A DNA stretch of 64,000 nt from Mesosutterella multiformis (lineage in GTDB: Bacteria > Pseudomonadota > Gammaproteobacteria > Burkholderiales > Burkholderiaceae_F). Each line of letters starts with the position of its first letter. Within the stretch, counting starts at the first letter, position 1. The stretch lies in assembly GCF_003402575.1 (NCBI RefSeq), contig NZ_BGZJ01000001.1, positions 1 through 64,000 of the forward strand, read 5' to 3'. The position numbers and the translations under genes were made by a program. The notes below the pieces were generated by a model. That model made no database searches. It saw only the letters and a program-made list of their open reading frames with translations, and was not told where the DNA came from. Positions 1-7,958 of this stretch are shown here, piece by piece.

Positions 1-82
1 GCTCGATCTTGACGAACGGACACTCTGGCTGACTGAAGGTTCGCCCTGCTCCACAAAGGCGAGATCCTACACACTGAAGTAA
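1..82 (+). CDS. C-terminal tail of a probable C45/Ntn-type amide hydrolase (partial)
   Basis: An open frame enters from the left edge (first full codon at base 2) and stops at TAA 80-82, giving 26 residues. The tail contains the run WLTEGSPC followed by a few polar residues. An aromatic or small residue, then a Gly-x-Pro-Cys stretch close to the C-terminus, is common in C45-type Ntn acyltransferases and linear amide hydrolases, so I suggest that family. The fragment is too short to be sure. A hairpin at 100-132 follows the stop at terminator distance, which supports a real gene end. The 5' part lies outside the window. Confidence 0.4.
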   Translation, partial: LDLDERTLWLTEGSPCSTKARSYTLK

Positions 83-99
83 TCCTCGTGATACGAAGA

Positions 100-132
100 G
101 CGCCCCTGCCTGAAGCTTTCAGACAGGGGCGC
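100..132. terminator. Convergent intrinsic terminator-like hairpin
   Basis: A 9-bp GC-rich stem (GCGCCCCTG with CAGGGGCGC) continues through a one-base bulge into a second CTGAA/TTCAG stem around a 3-nt loop. It sits between the gene tail ending at 82 on the plus strand and the permease remnant ending at 169 on the minus strand, so it probably serves both. There is no clean T-run on either side. Confidence 0.6.
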
Positions 133-168
133 GCTGTTTCCTGGCGGATAACAGTCTTCTCTTCCCGG

Positions 169-1675
169 CTACTTCACGAAGAACGGGAAGATATAGAGAA
201 CAACCGCGATCACGCAGGACGCTGAAACAATCACTTTCCAGATCAGGTACTCACGATCCATCGCCCGTTTTTCCTCAGGCGGCGGTACGTCATCCGCACC
301 GGACGCCGCGAGATCCAGCGTGAATTCCCCGGCTTTGCCGTACTTCCACCGGCAGACAAGATAAATCGCGATACCGAGCACGCACCAGAGCACGCCAGTG
401 ATGAAGGCGTTCGCGTCCAGCTGCGTCATCATCAGCACGTAGATCACCGCGCTCACCGGAGCCCCCGACCTTGATCCACGGAGCTTGTAGCTCCGCTTCA
501 GTTCCGGATGCTTCTTACGAAGAGCAAGCGCGGCAATGATGCCAAGCACGTAGTAGAAGAGGTCGGCGAAAAGGGAAGCGACGCGATGTATTTCAAGCGA
601 ATTCGTCGCAATCAGCGCTACGGACAGCACACCGAGCACAATCACCGCGACATACGGCGTCTGATATTTCTTACTCGTGATCGCGAAGACCTTCGGCATG
701 GAGCCGTCACGCGCCATCGTGAAGAGATAGCGGGGAGGCGTCGAGATCGAGGCGTCAGCGTGGAGAAGTCGCCGCCAAAGGCGATACCGGCAGCAAGGAG
801 CGCGAGAGGGAACCCGAGGATCCCGGCCGCCTTCATCGCCTGGGCAAACGGCGCTTCCGCATCCGCGAGCGATGCGATCTGATCCGGAGGCGTGATGCCG
901 ACGAGGTACCACTGGAAAAGCGCGTTCACCGCAAAGACGACAAACGGGGCGAGGAACATCGCGCGCGGCACATTGATATGCGGGTATTTGATTTCTTCCC
1001 CCATCGCCACGCAGGCCTCAAACCCAGCAAAGCACCACCAGATCATGCAGGTCGCGGAGAAGAATCCGAGAGGTGTTGTCGCGTGAAGGAATTCCGGAGC
1101 CCGCACAAAGGACGGCAGGTGGACATTCGGAATCATCGTAAGGAACCAGATGAAGGCGACGCCCCAGAAGAAAACATGAAGCCGTTCTGCAGTTTTCCGG
1201 TGAGCTTCACGCCGAAAACATTGGCCACAATGAAGCCCGCGTCACAATGGAGGCGAGCACCACGTCGGATATCGGCAGGTCGTAGCCAAACGCGAGGAAA
1301 AGCGTTCGGAAGTAGTAACTGAAAGCGAGCGCTTCGCCCCCGTCACTGCGACAAGCGAAATGATGAAGTTCCAGCCCGCGAGCATTCCGGCCGCACGTCC
1401 AAGACCAAGAGATGCGAACTGGTAGGTGCCGCCCGCGTAAGGAAGCGCGGCTCCCATTTCCGCGTATAGGAGCGCCGGATAAATACTCACCGCGAGCGCG
1501 AGGAGCGTTGCAAGAATGACCGCTGGCCCGAGCGTGCCGACAACATTGGAACCCGTTGTAAAGAGACCGACACCGATCACAGAGCCGCCGTGATCGTCAC
1601 CGCCTCCCGCATGCCGAATGTGCGTTTCAGACCCCCGGCCTGGGGGCTTGACGCCTCAATTCTGGTTTCTGTCAT
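169..1675 (-). pseudogene. APC-family amino-acid permease, broken by about five frameshifts
   Basis: Joined segments read as one inner-membrane amino-acid/polyamine permease of the APC superfamily. The start is ATG at 1675, followed by a short polar N-terminus and the family motif VIGVGLFTTGS (TM1). Next come AEMGAALPYAGGTYQF (TM2/3), the WWCFAGFEACVAMGEEIKYP region (TM6) and the RYLFTMARDGSMPKVF loop near TM8. The C-terminus has several more membrane spans and ends in FPFFVK. The reading frame changes near 1582, 1340, 1243, 1165 and 768, each by about one base and mostly beside short G, C or T runs. No single frame spans the protein, so no permease can be made unless these are sequencing errors. 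Between the shifts the coding sequence is well preserved, which means recent decay or local read errors. A hairpin at 100-132 follows. The substrate cannot be told. Confidence 0.85.
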
Positions 1676-1956
1676 AGGATTTATTTTTTATATTGAGTGA
1701 AATTGGATGGACTGCCGAATCCGCGGAAGCAGGAAGCCCCGAGGCTCCGGCATCTTCCATGTTAGTGCGGCACTGTGACTCGAAGGAGCGCTCCAAAGCC
1801 GTTCTCTGACCACGGTCGACTGAGATAAGGAAAACGTCTGAGACTTTCCCCCGCTTTCTCTCTTTTCGGGTTTTCATCAGACATTTTCCGGATATCACCA
1901 TCAAGTAACGTTTTTAAATTTCAACGACGCTATCTTTCGTTCACGTTTTTTTCTGA

Positions 1957-3062
1957 GGCGAATTATCACTTCAAGTGCAAAGCCTGAGAAAAGAATAGTG
2001 GCCCATAAAGCTTCCATAATAGAGATTGTCAAGATAACTATAGAGGGAGCTCATGAGCCACTATTATCATCTTACTCTTCGGGACAGAGTATTTATTTCG
2101 GCTTTAACGATTTCAGGCAAATCCCTGTCTGAAATTGCATGTGCGATTGGGAAAAATGTTTCTACGATCTCCCGCGAACTGAAGCGAAACAAGGCTGTAT
2201 CGGCCCAGGATGGGGCTTCAGCTGCCTATGATCCCTGTGCCGCGCAGGCCCGATATCAGAGACAGAGAAAGCATTGCGGAAAGAGAAACATTCTGAAGTC
2301 TGACTCGTTGCTGACAAGGATTGTCTCAAATCTGCTGGTTAAGAAATTCTGGTCTCCGGAGCAGATTCAATACCGTCTCAGAAAGGAGCTGCCGAATCTA
2401 AGGATCAGCGCCACGACAATCTACCGAGGAATCAATTCTGGCTTTCTGGATCGCTTTGTGGATGGCCGAAAGATGTCCCGACACCTGCGACACCACGGTA
2501 AAACGCGTCACCGTAAAGGCATGACCGAGAGGCGAGGAAAGATCCAGATCACTCACAGCATTGAAGAGCGACCCTGGAAGCTCAGAACAGATCTTGCCTG
2601 GGGGATTGGGAAGGCGATACCGTCATCGGAAAAAAGGGCGGAACCTGCCTCACGACTCTGGTCGATAGGAAGTCCGGCTTTCTCTGTGGCGGGAAAACCG
2701 CTTCCAAGACTGCGGCCGATGTGTCTGCCGTAATTGAGAAATCTCTGTCAGATAAGGATCTGCGTACGATTACCGTAGATCGCGGAAAAGAATTTTCCTG
2801 GGCTGAAAAACTGGAGAAAGATCTCAGAACCAAAGTGTATTTCTGCTTGCCTCATCATCCATGGGAGAAAGGAAGTAATGAAAATACAAACGGACTTCTT
2901 AGAGACTTTTTCCCAAAAGGAATGAGTATCGATAAAATTTCTCAGGCAGAAGTTCAGAAACGGTTCAATGCTCTGAATTTCAGACCCAGAAAACGTCTCA
3001 ATTGGAAGTGTCCGGCTGAAGTCTTTTATTCAGTAACTTTGCACTTGATTTGATAATTCACC
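1957..3062 (+). mobile_element. IS30-family element, copy 1 (complete ends, frameshifted transposase)
   Basis: This is a 1106-bp element with imperfect terminal inverted repeats. The left end begins GGCGAATTATCACTTCAAGT and the right end, read inward, begins GGTGAATTATCAAATCAAGT; both continue GCAAAG. The same ends bound two other copies in the window (22685-25141 and 34269-36726). The flanks carry a 2-bp GA repeat that fits the short target duplications of IS30 elements. It sits in the gap between the permease remnant and the PAP2 genes. It carries one transposase gene, preceded by a GGGAGCTC ribosome-binding region. Confidence 0.9.
2053..3053 (+). pseudogene. IS30-family transposase, single-base deletion
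   Basis: This is the transposase of IS30 copy 1, starting ATG AGC CAC. It has an N-terminal helix-turn-helix (about residues 10-50, with SGKSLSEIACAIGKNVSTIS) and an IS30-type DDE core with TVDRGKEF and a KGSNENTNGLLRDFFPKG stretch carrying the catalytic Glu. Near 2573 the run after GAGCGA has three C residues, whereas both other copies have four. The frame is lost there, stops at 2733, and the C-terminal third continues in another frame (about 2721-3053). One further substitution (Ala to Thr in the KKGGACLTT stretch) separates it from the other copies. Restored, the protein would be 333 aa. Confidence 0.9.
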
Positions 3063-3455
3063 GAATAAAACCGTGAACCGTTCCTCCTGACCGCCATACG
3101 AAACGCTCTGTGCCGCCTGCCGCAATATTGATACCTATAAATAAATAGAGCTTTTACAGAAACCCGTAAATCCAAGACAGAAGCCTCCATCATGATGAAT
3201 AAATTACGGCATTTCTTCCTGGAATCCCTATTTGGTGATACATAAATATTTTTAAAAAGGCGTAATGTATGAATTGCAGAGAAAAGAAAAAGAAGAAACC
3301 CCGAGAGCATTTCTTCCTTCTTCTCTTCTCCGCGAAGCGGGTTTAGGAGCAGCCGGAAGCCGGTTCCGCTATTTTCCCGAAGTCCTTGCAGCGGAAGCAT
3401 CACGGCGAATCCGGAGACACTGCTCCGGCATCTGTAGAAGCATGAGTGCGTACAG

Positions 3456-3495
3456 CCTCATCCCGTGACTCTCTCCTCGGAGATGAGGTCTTTTT
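3456..3495 (+). terminator. Orphan terminator-like hairpin 1
   Basis: CCTCATC at 3456-3462 pairs with GATGAGG at 3482-3488 and is followed directly by TCTTTTT. No gene ends just upstream on the plus strand; IS30 copy 1 ends about 400 bp before. Confidence 0.45.
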
Positions 3496-3545
3496 CCCTC
3501 CTTCCCTGCAAGTTCTCCTCATGGAAGGAGGGATATTTCTTTTTC
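3495..3545 (+). terminator. Orphan terminator-like hairpin 2
   Basis: An 11-bp perfect stem, TCCCTCCTTCC (3495-3505) with GGAAGGAGGGA (3523-3533), is followed by the T-rich tract TATTTCTTTTT. It lies directly after hairpin 1, forming a tandem pair with no identified upstream gene. Confidence 0.5.
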
Positions 3546-3752
3546 CCTCATTTGTCTCCCCGTTCACATTTCCCCCTCAGAAGCTTGGTCTTCAAAAAGA
3601 CCCTCGGCCGGTTTTGAATCTGGCTCTCTCCTCTCTTATTCTTCACACTGTTTTGACGCGCTTTGAACGGGGGTTTCACACGGCAGGGAACACACTTTAA
3701 CTGTCTCCCTTTATCTGCTGCCGGACTTCCGTCCGTCGGCACTCTGAATCCC

Positions 3753-4466
3753 GTGAAAAGACGTTTTCTTTCCGCTGCAGCCGAAGCGATTATTCCGGCT
3801 CTGCTGCTCGCGGCGCTCATCATCCTTCACCCGGTCTCCATTGACCTCGCGGTGGAGCGTTTCTTTGCGCCGGATGGAACGTTTCCGCTTCAGAACAGCG
3901 CAGCGCTGCTTTTCTTCCATAAATGGGCAAAACTGCTCACGGTGTTCGTAGCTTTGGGAGTTATCGCGATCGCGGTAAAAGACCGTGCCAAGATCTCCCC
4001 CCGGATTTCTGTCACTGAAGCGGGCTATCTTATTACCGCAATACTCGTCTGCGTCGGGACAGTCTCAGTGCTGAAAGATATGACCGGGGTCTACTGCCCG
4101 GTTTCCACGACGTTCTTCGGCGGTACGCATCCGATTCTTGCCCCTCACTTTGGATTCAGCCTTTCAGCCCCTGGCAACTGCTGGCCCGGAGGCTTTGCCG
4201 GAACCGGTTTCAGCCTGATCCCCTTCTGGTTTGCTTTCAGACGTCGCCGTCCGACCCTTGCCCGCGCCGGTCTCTTTTTCGCTATCCTCTTCGGAACGGT
4301 CTGCGGTGTCATTCAGATGATGCGGGGATACCACTTCCCGAGCCACAATGTGGCGACGTTCCTTCTTGACTGGAGTCTCTCCGCTCTGGTCTACCTCGCG
4401 TTTCTCGCGTCTTCGTTAAAGCGCAGCCATGCGGCTCGCTTCATTCGGATTCCTCAGAAAGCCTGA
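3753..4466 (+). CDS. PAP2-family membrane phosphatase lacking the usual motif-2 histidine
   Basis: This is an integral membrane protein of the PAP2 (type 2 phosphatidic acid phosphatase) superfamily, which removes phosphate from lipid substrates such as lipid A, phosphatidylglycerol phosphate or undecaprenyl diphosphate. I chose GTG 3753 because the protein then begins with a few basic residues just before TM1; the frame stays open upstream to a TTG at 3663. The protein would be 237 aa with about six hydrophobic segments. The motif region reads KDMTGVYCP, then CWPGGFAGTGF, then RGYHFPSHNVAT. Relatives of this subfamily have CWPGGHASGGF in the middle block, so the expected His is Phe here. The third block, with its Arg and His residues, is intact. 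Another PAP2 gene follows 74 bp later on the same strand. Substrate unknown; activity uncertain. Confidence 0.75.
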   Translation: MKRRFLSAAAEAIIPALLLAALIILHPVSIDLAVERFFAPDGTFPLQNSAALLFFHKWAKLLTVFVALGVIAIAVKDRAKISPRISVTEAGYLITAILVCVGTVSVLKDMTGVYCPVSTTFFGGTHPILAPHFGFSLSAPGNCWPGGFAGTGFSLIPFWFAFRRRRPTLARAGLFFAILFGTVCGVIQMMRGYHFPSHNVATFLLDWSLSALVYLAFLASSLKRSHAARFIRIPQKA

Positions 4467-4540
4467 ACGCTGATCCGGTTCGAAAATTAATAAGAGGGAC
4501 GGTTTCCCAGAAACCGCCCCCGGAAGAGGTTTGCTTCAAA

Positions 4541-5104
4541 ATGTCGGAAATGTCTTTTCTCCTCTCACTCCAGGCGCTTCATGGAACATTTTTTGATTCC
4601 ATCATGATGGCGGCGACCCGGGTCGGGAACGCGGGAGAAATCTGGATCGCGCTCGCCGCGGTGCTTTTATGCTCAAAAAAGACCCGCCCGGTAAGCATCG
4701 CGATCATCGTCAGTCTGTTCGCGGATCTTTTTATTTCAAACGGCCTTCTGAAGTTTCTTTTTGCCCGTCCGAGACCCTGCGCCATTGAGACAGGGGTCTC
4801 TATGCTGCAGGCGTGCCCGCCTTCTTTCTCATTTCCTTCCGGTCACACGGCGGTGTCATTCACGGTGCTCGGCGTTCTGCTCGCAAGCAGGGAATTCAAA
4901 ATTGCTCTCGCGGCGCTTCCCGTCGCGCTTCTGATCGCCTTTTCGCGGCTCTGGCTTTTTGCCCATTTCCCGACAGACGTTCTGGGGGGTGTTGCCGTGG
5001 GACTCGTGATTGGATATGGCACCTGGCATCTCCTTCTCCTGATCCCCGCATTCAAGCGGCTCTGGAACCGATCGAACAGAGAGGAAGCACTGACACAAGC
5101 CTGA
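4541..5104 (+). CDS. PAP2-family phosphatase (lipid or undecaprenyl-diphosphate phosphatase type)
   Basis: A 187-aa membrane protein with the full PAP2 signature. Motif 1 is KFLFARPRP (about residues 69-77), motif 2 is FPSGHTA (about 97-103), and motif 3 is SRLWLFAHFPTDVLGG (about 136-151) with the nucleophilic His and the Asp. Hydrophobic segments between them match the six-span PAP2 fold. Such enzymes dephosphorylate lipid pyrophosphates at the membrane, for example undecaprenyl diphosphate or PGP; the sequence does not decide which. It lies 74 bp after the first PAP2 gene, with a short CGGTTTC/GAAACCG hairpin between them. A bidirectional terminator follows at 5107-5147. A GAAGAGG stretch upstream is the probable ribosome-binding site. 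Confidence 0.88.
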   Translation: MSEMSFLLSLQALHGTFFDSIMMAATRVGNAGEIWIALAAVLLCSKKTRPVSIAIIVSLFADLFISNGLLKFLFARPRPCAIETGVSMLQACPPSFSFPSGHTAVSFTVLGVLLASREFKIALAALPVALLIAFSRLWLFAHFPTDVLGGVAVGLVIGYGTWHLLLLIPAFKRLWNRSNREEALTQA

Positions 5105-5106
5105 AT

Positions 5107-5147
5107 AAAACAGCGCCCCGAAAAATCACTAACGGGACGCTGTTTTT
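5107..5147. terminator. Bidirectional intrinsic terminator
   Basis: The stem AAAACAGCGCCCCG pairs with CGGGACGCTGTTTTT through one mismatch. It has an A-run on the left and a T-run on the right. It lies between the convergent PAP2 gene (ends 5104) and iadA (ends 5170). Confidence 0.85.
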
Positions 5148-5169
5148 ATCGGAAGCTCGGGATAACCAA

Positions 5170-6321
5170 TTATTCTTCAAAAGTACCGCGAACAATAATT
5201 TCGCGATTCCGCATCATCTGACGCCCCTTGGCAAAAACATCCGTAAGTTCAAGATTGTCATCAAAAAGCAATGCATCTGCCGTTGCTCCATCGGCCACCC
5301 GACCTTGCGTAGATAGCCCATGCGAATCCGCAACATTTTTGGTGATAAAGGGAAGAACATCCTCGAGCTTCTGCCCCTTTTCCCTGACAAGCTTCTGAAT
5401 AGTTTCAAGATTACATTCAATCCCGCAGACAGCCAGCCCTACCATTTCCCCCTTGTCATTGAAACGAGGTTTGGAGCCATGACCGTCTGAGCTCATCGTA
5501 ATGCGGGCAGGGTCAACCCCTTCGCCAACCGCTTCAATAAAGGCATCAGCCGGGGAGTCGAAGCAGCAGGATCCGCCTGTTGTGATATCGATATAGCCGC
5601 CTGCTTTGGCAAACTGCACAGCGGAATCAAACACATACTTTGCCCTTGCGCAATGAGTCGGGCGAATATGGCGAATCGGGAAACCGCGGTCCACTATTTC
5701 CTTAAACATTTCAAATTCGCCATGAAGATTTCCGGAATGAACATGCAATACACCGATTTTTCCGGAAATCATGCCGGCAAGACGAATGTCAGCCAGTAGC
5801 TGAATAACCTGATCAACTGTCGGGAAGGATGAGCGGTGATCGCCAAGCGCAATCTTGACTCCCAGACACTCCGGAACCATAAAGATATCTTTTGCGGCCT
5901 CACCGCTCATCGTGGTCGGAGGAAAGCGGTAATTGCTCGTATACATCCATGTGGACACCCCTTCTGCGGCCAGCGCACGAATTTTGGCAAGCAGATTTTC
6001 AATTGAGCGGGTAATAAAGTCTGTCCCTGATACCCCAACAAGAGAAGTGGTTCCACAGGCAACCAATTCCGAAAGCACCAGTTCCGGTGTTCTGGACACG
6101 GGACCGCCTTCTCCGCCGCCTCCCGTGACGTGAATATGCTGATCAAAGAATCCAGGCGTCAGCAGTTTCCCTGCTGCATCAATTGTTTCCAGTCCAGGCA
6201 TTACTACGTTGAGATCTTTCCCAACCGCAGCAAAACGGCCATTCACCATCAGAACGTCCTGAACCCCCAGACGTTCCGGCGCATATACCTCGGCGTTTCT
6301 AATCAGAACTGCATTCATCAT
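5170..6321 (-). CDS. iadA: Isoaspartyl dipeptidase
   Basis: A 383-aa cytoplasmic zinc metallopeptidase of family M38 (amidohydrolase superfamily). It cleaves beta-aspartyl dipeptides formed from damaged proteins or diet and releases L-aspartate. Landmarks are PGFFDQHIHVTGGGGEGGP with the two metal His residues (about residues 56-74), a SRTPEL substrate loop, VHSGNLHGEFE and RPTHCARA with further metal ligands, and SSDGHGSKP with the catalytic Asp. The length matches the E. coli enzyme (about 390 aa). Two consecutive ATG codons start the gene after CAGGAG. It is the downstream partner of dcuC (66-bp gap holding a hairpin). Inference: the released aspartate, or fumarate made from it, is handled by the adjacent carrier. 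Confidence 0.93.
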   Translation of the reverse strand: MMNAVLIRNAEVYAPERLGVQDVLMVNGRFAAVGKDLNVVMPGLETIDAAGKLLTPGFFDQHIHVTGGGGEGGPVSRTPELVLSELVACGTTSLVGVSGTDFITRSIENLLAKIRALAAEGVSTWMYTSNYRFPPTTMSGEAAKDIFMVPECLGVKIALGDHRSSFPTVDQVIQLLADIRLAGMISGKIGVLHVHSGNLHGEFEMFKEIVDRGFPIRHIRPTHCARAKYVFDSAVQFAKAGGYIDITTGGSCCFDSPADAFIEAVGEGVDPARITMSSDGHGSKPRFNDKGEMVGLAVCGIECNLETIQKLVREKGQKLEDVLPFITKNVADSHGLSTQGRVADGATADALLFDDNLELTDVFAKGRQMMRNREIIVRGTFEE

Positions 6322-6351
6322 TTGACTCCTGTCAGAAAGAGAATGGGATCA

Positions 6352-6377
6352 GGCTGCCGGAATTTTTTACGGCAGCC
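6352..6377 (-). terminator. Intercistronic hairpin between dcuC and iadA
   Basis: A perfect 8-bp stem, GGCTGCCG (6352-6359) with CGGCAGCC (6370-6377), around a 10-nt AT-rich loop. No T-run follows on the minus strand, so it looks more like an mRNA-stabilising or attenuating structure than a full terminator. Confidence 0.45.
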
Positions 6378-6387
6378 CGGGTTCCGT

Positions 6388-7755
6388 TCAGAGGAAGGCG
6401 GCTGAAGCCGCAATGTTTGTAATCAGGGCAAGCACCATCACCGGAATCGTGCGGCGCACGAGCTGGAACGGTGTAATGCCAGCGATCGATGACACGGCAA
6501 TGGTGACACCCGCAATCGGGCACATCGTACGGGCAATACCCGCCGACAGCTGTACAGGAACGGCAAGCACAGCCGCGCTCATGCCGACAGAAGACGCTGC
6601 CTGAGGAAGAAGCGGCGAAAATGCAAAGAACGCTGCATTTCCTGAGCCTGTGACCAGAGTCGCAAGGACCATAATGGCAATCATGATGAAGAGCATCACC
6701 CAGACACCTGCCGATTCCATTGATGCGGCGGCGTTGATCATCGTCGTGATACCGCCGACCTTTGTCATACCAAAAGCGAAGAGTTCAGCGCAGCAAATAA
6801 GGGCCACAGTTGATGTAAATACTTTGCCCATCCCTTCATATACAGCCTTTGTCCTTCCAATCGAATCCTTCACACCCCGGGTTGTGATGAGGTCAACTAC
6901 GAAAGACACAAGAATGGAAATAATGATGGCGGTCTGAAGCGAGAGTTTCACAGGCTGATAGACCATCGGGCTGAAAATAATCAGAAGAACAAGGGGCAGC
7001 ATCGGAAGGATTGAATACCAGACAGGACCTGCTCCTTCAAATGCCTTTGCTACATCTTCCTGAGTCCCGGCTCCGCTTGTTTCAATACCATCCTTCTTAT
7101 CAAACCAACGCTGAATAAAGAAATGTCCGATTGCTACTACAGCGATCACGCAGAGTGCAACCGGAATCTGATTCTGGACAAAATAGGTAACGACGTCTGT
7201 GTTAAGGAGATCTGCCGCCCGCATCGCATTTGAGGATGACGGTCCAAGGTCAAGACAGCAGGTCGAACCAATCACCGCAGCCGCGGAAGTCTTAGAAACC
7301 CCCAGCGCGACAAGCAGCGGGAAAATCGAAGCCATCAGCAGCAATCCAAGACCGACTGCGCTGTTAATGAAGAGTGCCATAAACTGACCAACGATATAGG
7401 TCACGGCAAGAAGCAGATAAGGCGAGCGGATCGCTGATAGCGGCTTCACACAAAGCTTCACGAGAGCCTTGGATGCCCCGATCTTATCCATGTAATACGA
7501 GAAACCTGCAATCCACATGATGTTGAGACCCAGACCGGGGAGGCGTGTCTTCATACGATCAGTGAAGGCCTGCGCAAAATCAAATCCAAGGAAATGAGTG
7601 GATGCCTTTGCCGGCACCGGATCAACTCCAAAACACGCAGCAACTGCAAGGAATAAAAGACCTGCAATCAAAAGAACGGTTGGAGGGTAATAGTTTTTGA
7701 AAATACACCACGCGACCGCCGCAATCACTGCGAGCGTTATGACGACACCTAGCAT
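6388..7755 (-). CDS. dcuC: Anaerobic C4-dicarboxylate carrier, DcuC family
   Basis: A 455-aa polytopic inner-membrane protein of the DcuC family. Family members exchange or export fumarate, succinate, malate and aspartate under anaerobic conditions. It has around twelve hydrophobic segments. Family landmarks are LGLNIMWIAGFSYYMDKIG, the STCCLDLGPSSSNAM loop, VTGSGNAAFFAFSPLLPQAA, and the C-terminal LSAGIARTMCPIAGVTIAVS. E. coli DcuC is about 461 aa, so the length fits. The start ATG 7755 has a good AAAGGAG site. iadA follows 66 bp downstream on the same strand and a D-threonine-aldolase-like gene lies 203 bp upstream, so the three may be co-transcribed. A second member of the family lies at 28881-30203. 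Confidence 0.9.
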   Translation of the reverse strand: MLGVVITLAVIAAVAWCIFKNYYPPTVLLIAGLLFLAVAACFGVDPVPAKASTHFLGFDFAQAFTDRMKTRLPGLGLNIMWIAGFSYYMDKIGASKALVKLCVKPLSAIRSPYLLLAVTYIVGQFMALFINSAVGLGLLLMASIFPLLVALGVSKTSAAAVIGSTCCLDLGPSSSNAMRAADLLNTDVVTYFVQNQIPVALCVIAVVAIGHFFIQRWFDKKDGIETSGAGTQEDVAKAFEGAGPVWYSILPMLPLVLLIIFSPMVYQPVKLSLQTAIIISILVSFVVDLITTRGVKDSIGRTKAVYEGMGKVFTSTVALICCAELFAFGMTKVGGITTMINAAASMESAGVWVMLFIMIAIMVLATLVTGSGNAAFFAFSPLLPQAASSVGMSAAVLAVPVQLSAGIARTMCPIAGVTIAVSSIAGITPFQLVRRTIPVMVLALITNIAASAAFL

Positions 7756-7958
7756 GCTTCATCTCCTTTGTGGTTGATGCATAACTCTTGAGGCACAGAC
7801 CCTGATGCCCGTTTTCTTCTGCCATCCTGGTGGTTAGGGAACAGAAGATTAGGTTTATCCTGACGGACAACCTCGCGGAGGCGTGAGCTGAATTGAATTC
7901 TTCAGCATTTTTTAGAGATGACGTTATATGCACGCCTCAGCGTAATACCGCTTAAAGT

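Larger units (their letters stand above)
3063..3752. other. Gap without a convincing gene; holds two hairpins
   Basis: About 690 bp between IS30 copy 1 and the first PAP2 gene. Short open frames on both strands lack ribosome-binding sites and recognisable motifs. The notable content is two consecutive terminator-like hairpins (3456-3495 and 3495-3545) with no gene obviously upstream, plus a smaller inverted repeat near 3340-3370. A small RNA or the leader of a lost gene is possible, but I could not match any known riboswitch or RNA family. Confidence 0.4.

Noticed and set aside
1656-1904. Possible small minus-strand protein upstream of the permease
   Set aside because: It overlaps the permease start, is rich in Arg/Lys without any motif, and looks like leader sequence.
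3300-3460. Riboswitch or known structured RNA ahead of the orphan terminators
   Set aside because: Several small stems are present, but none of the conserved cores I know (TPP, cobalamin, FMN, glycine, SRP or 6S RNA) could be matched.
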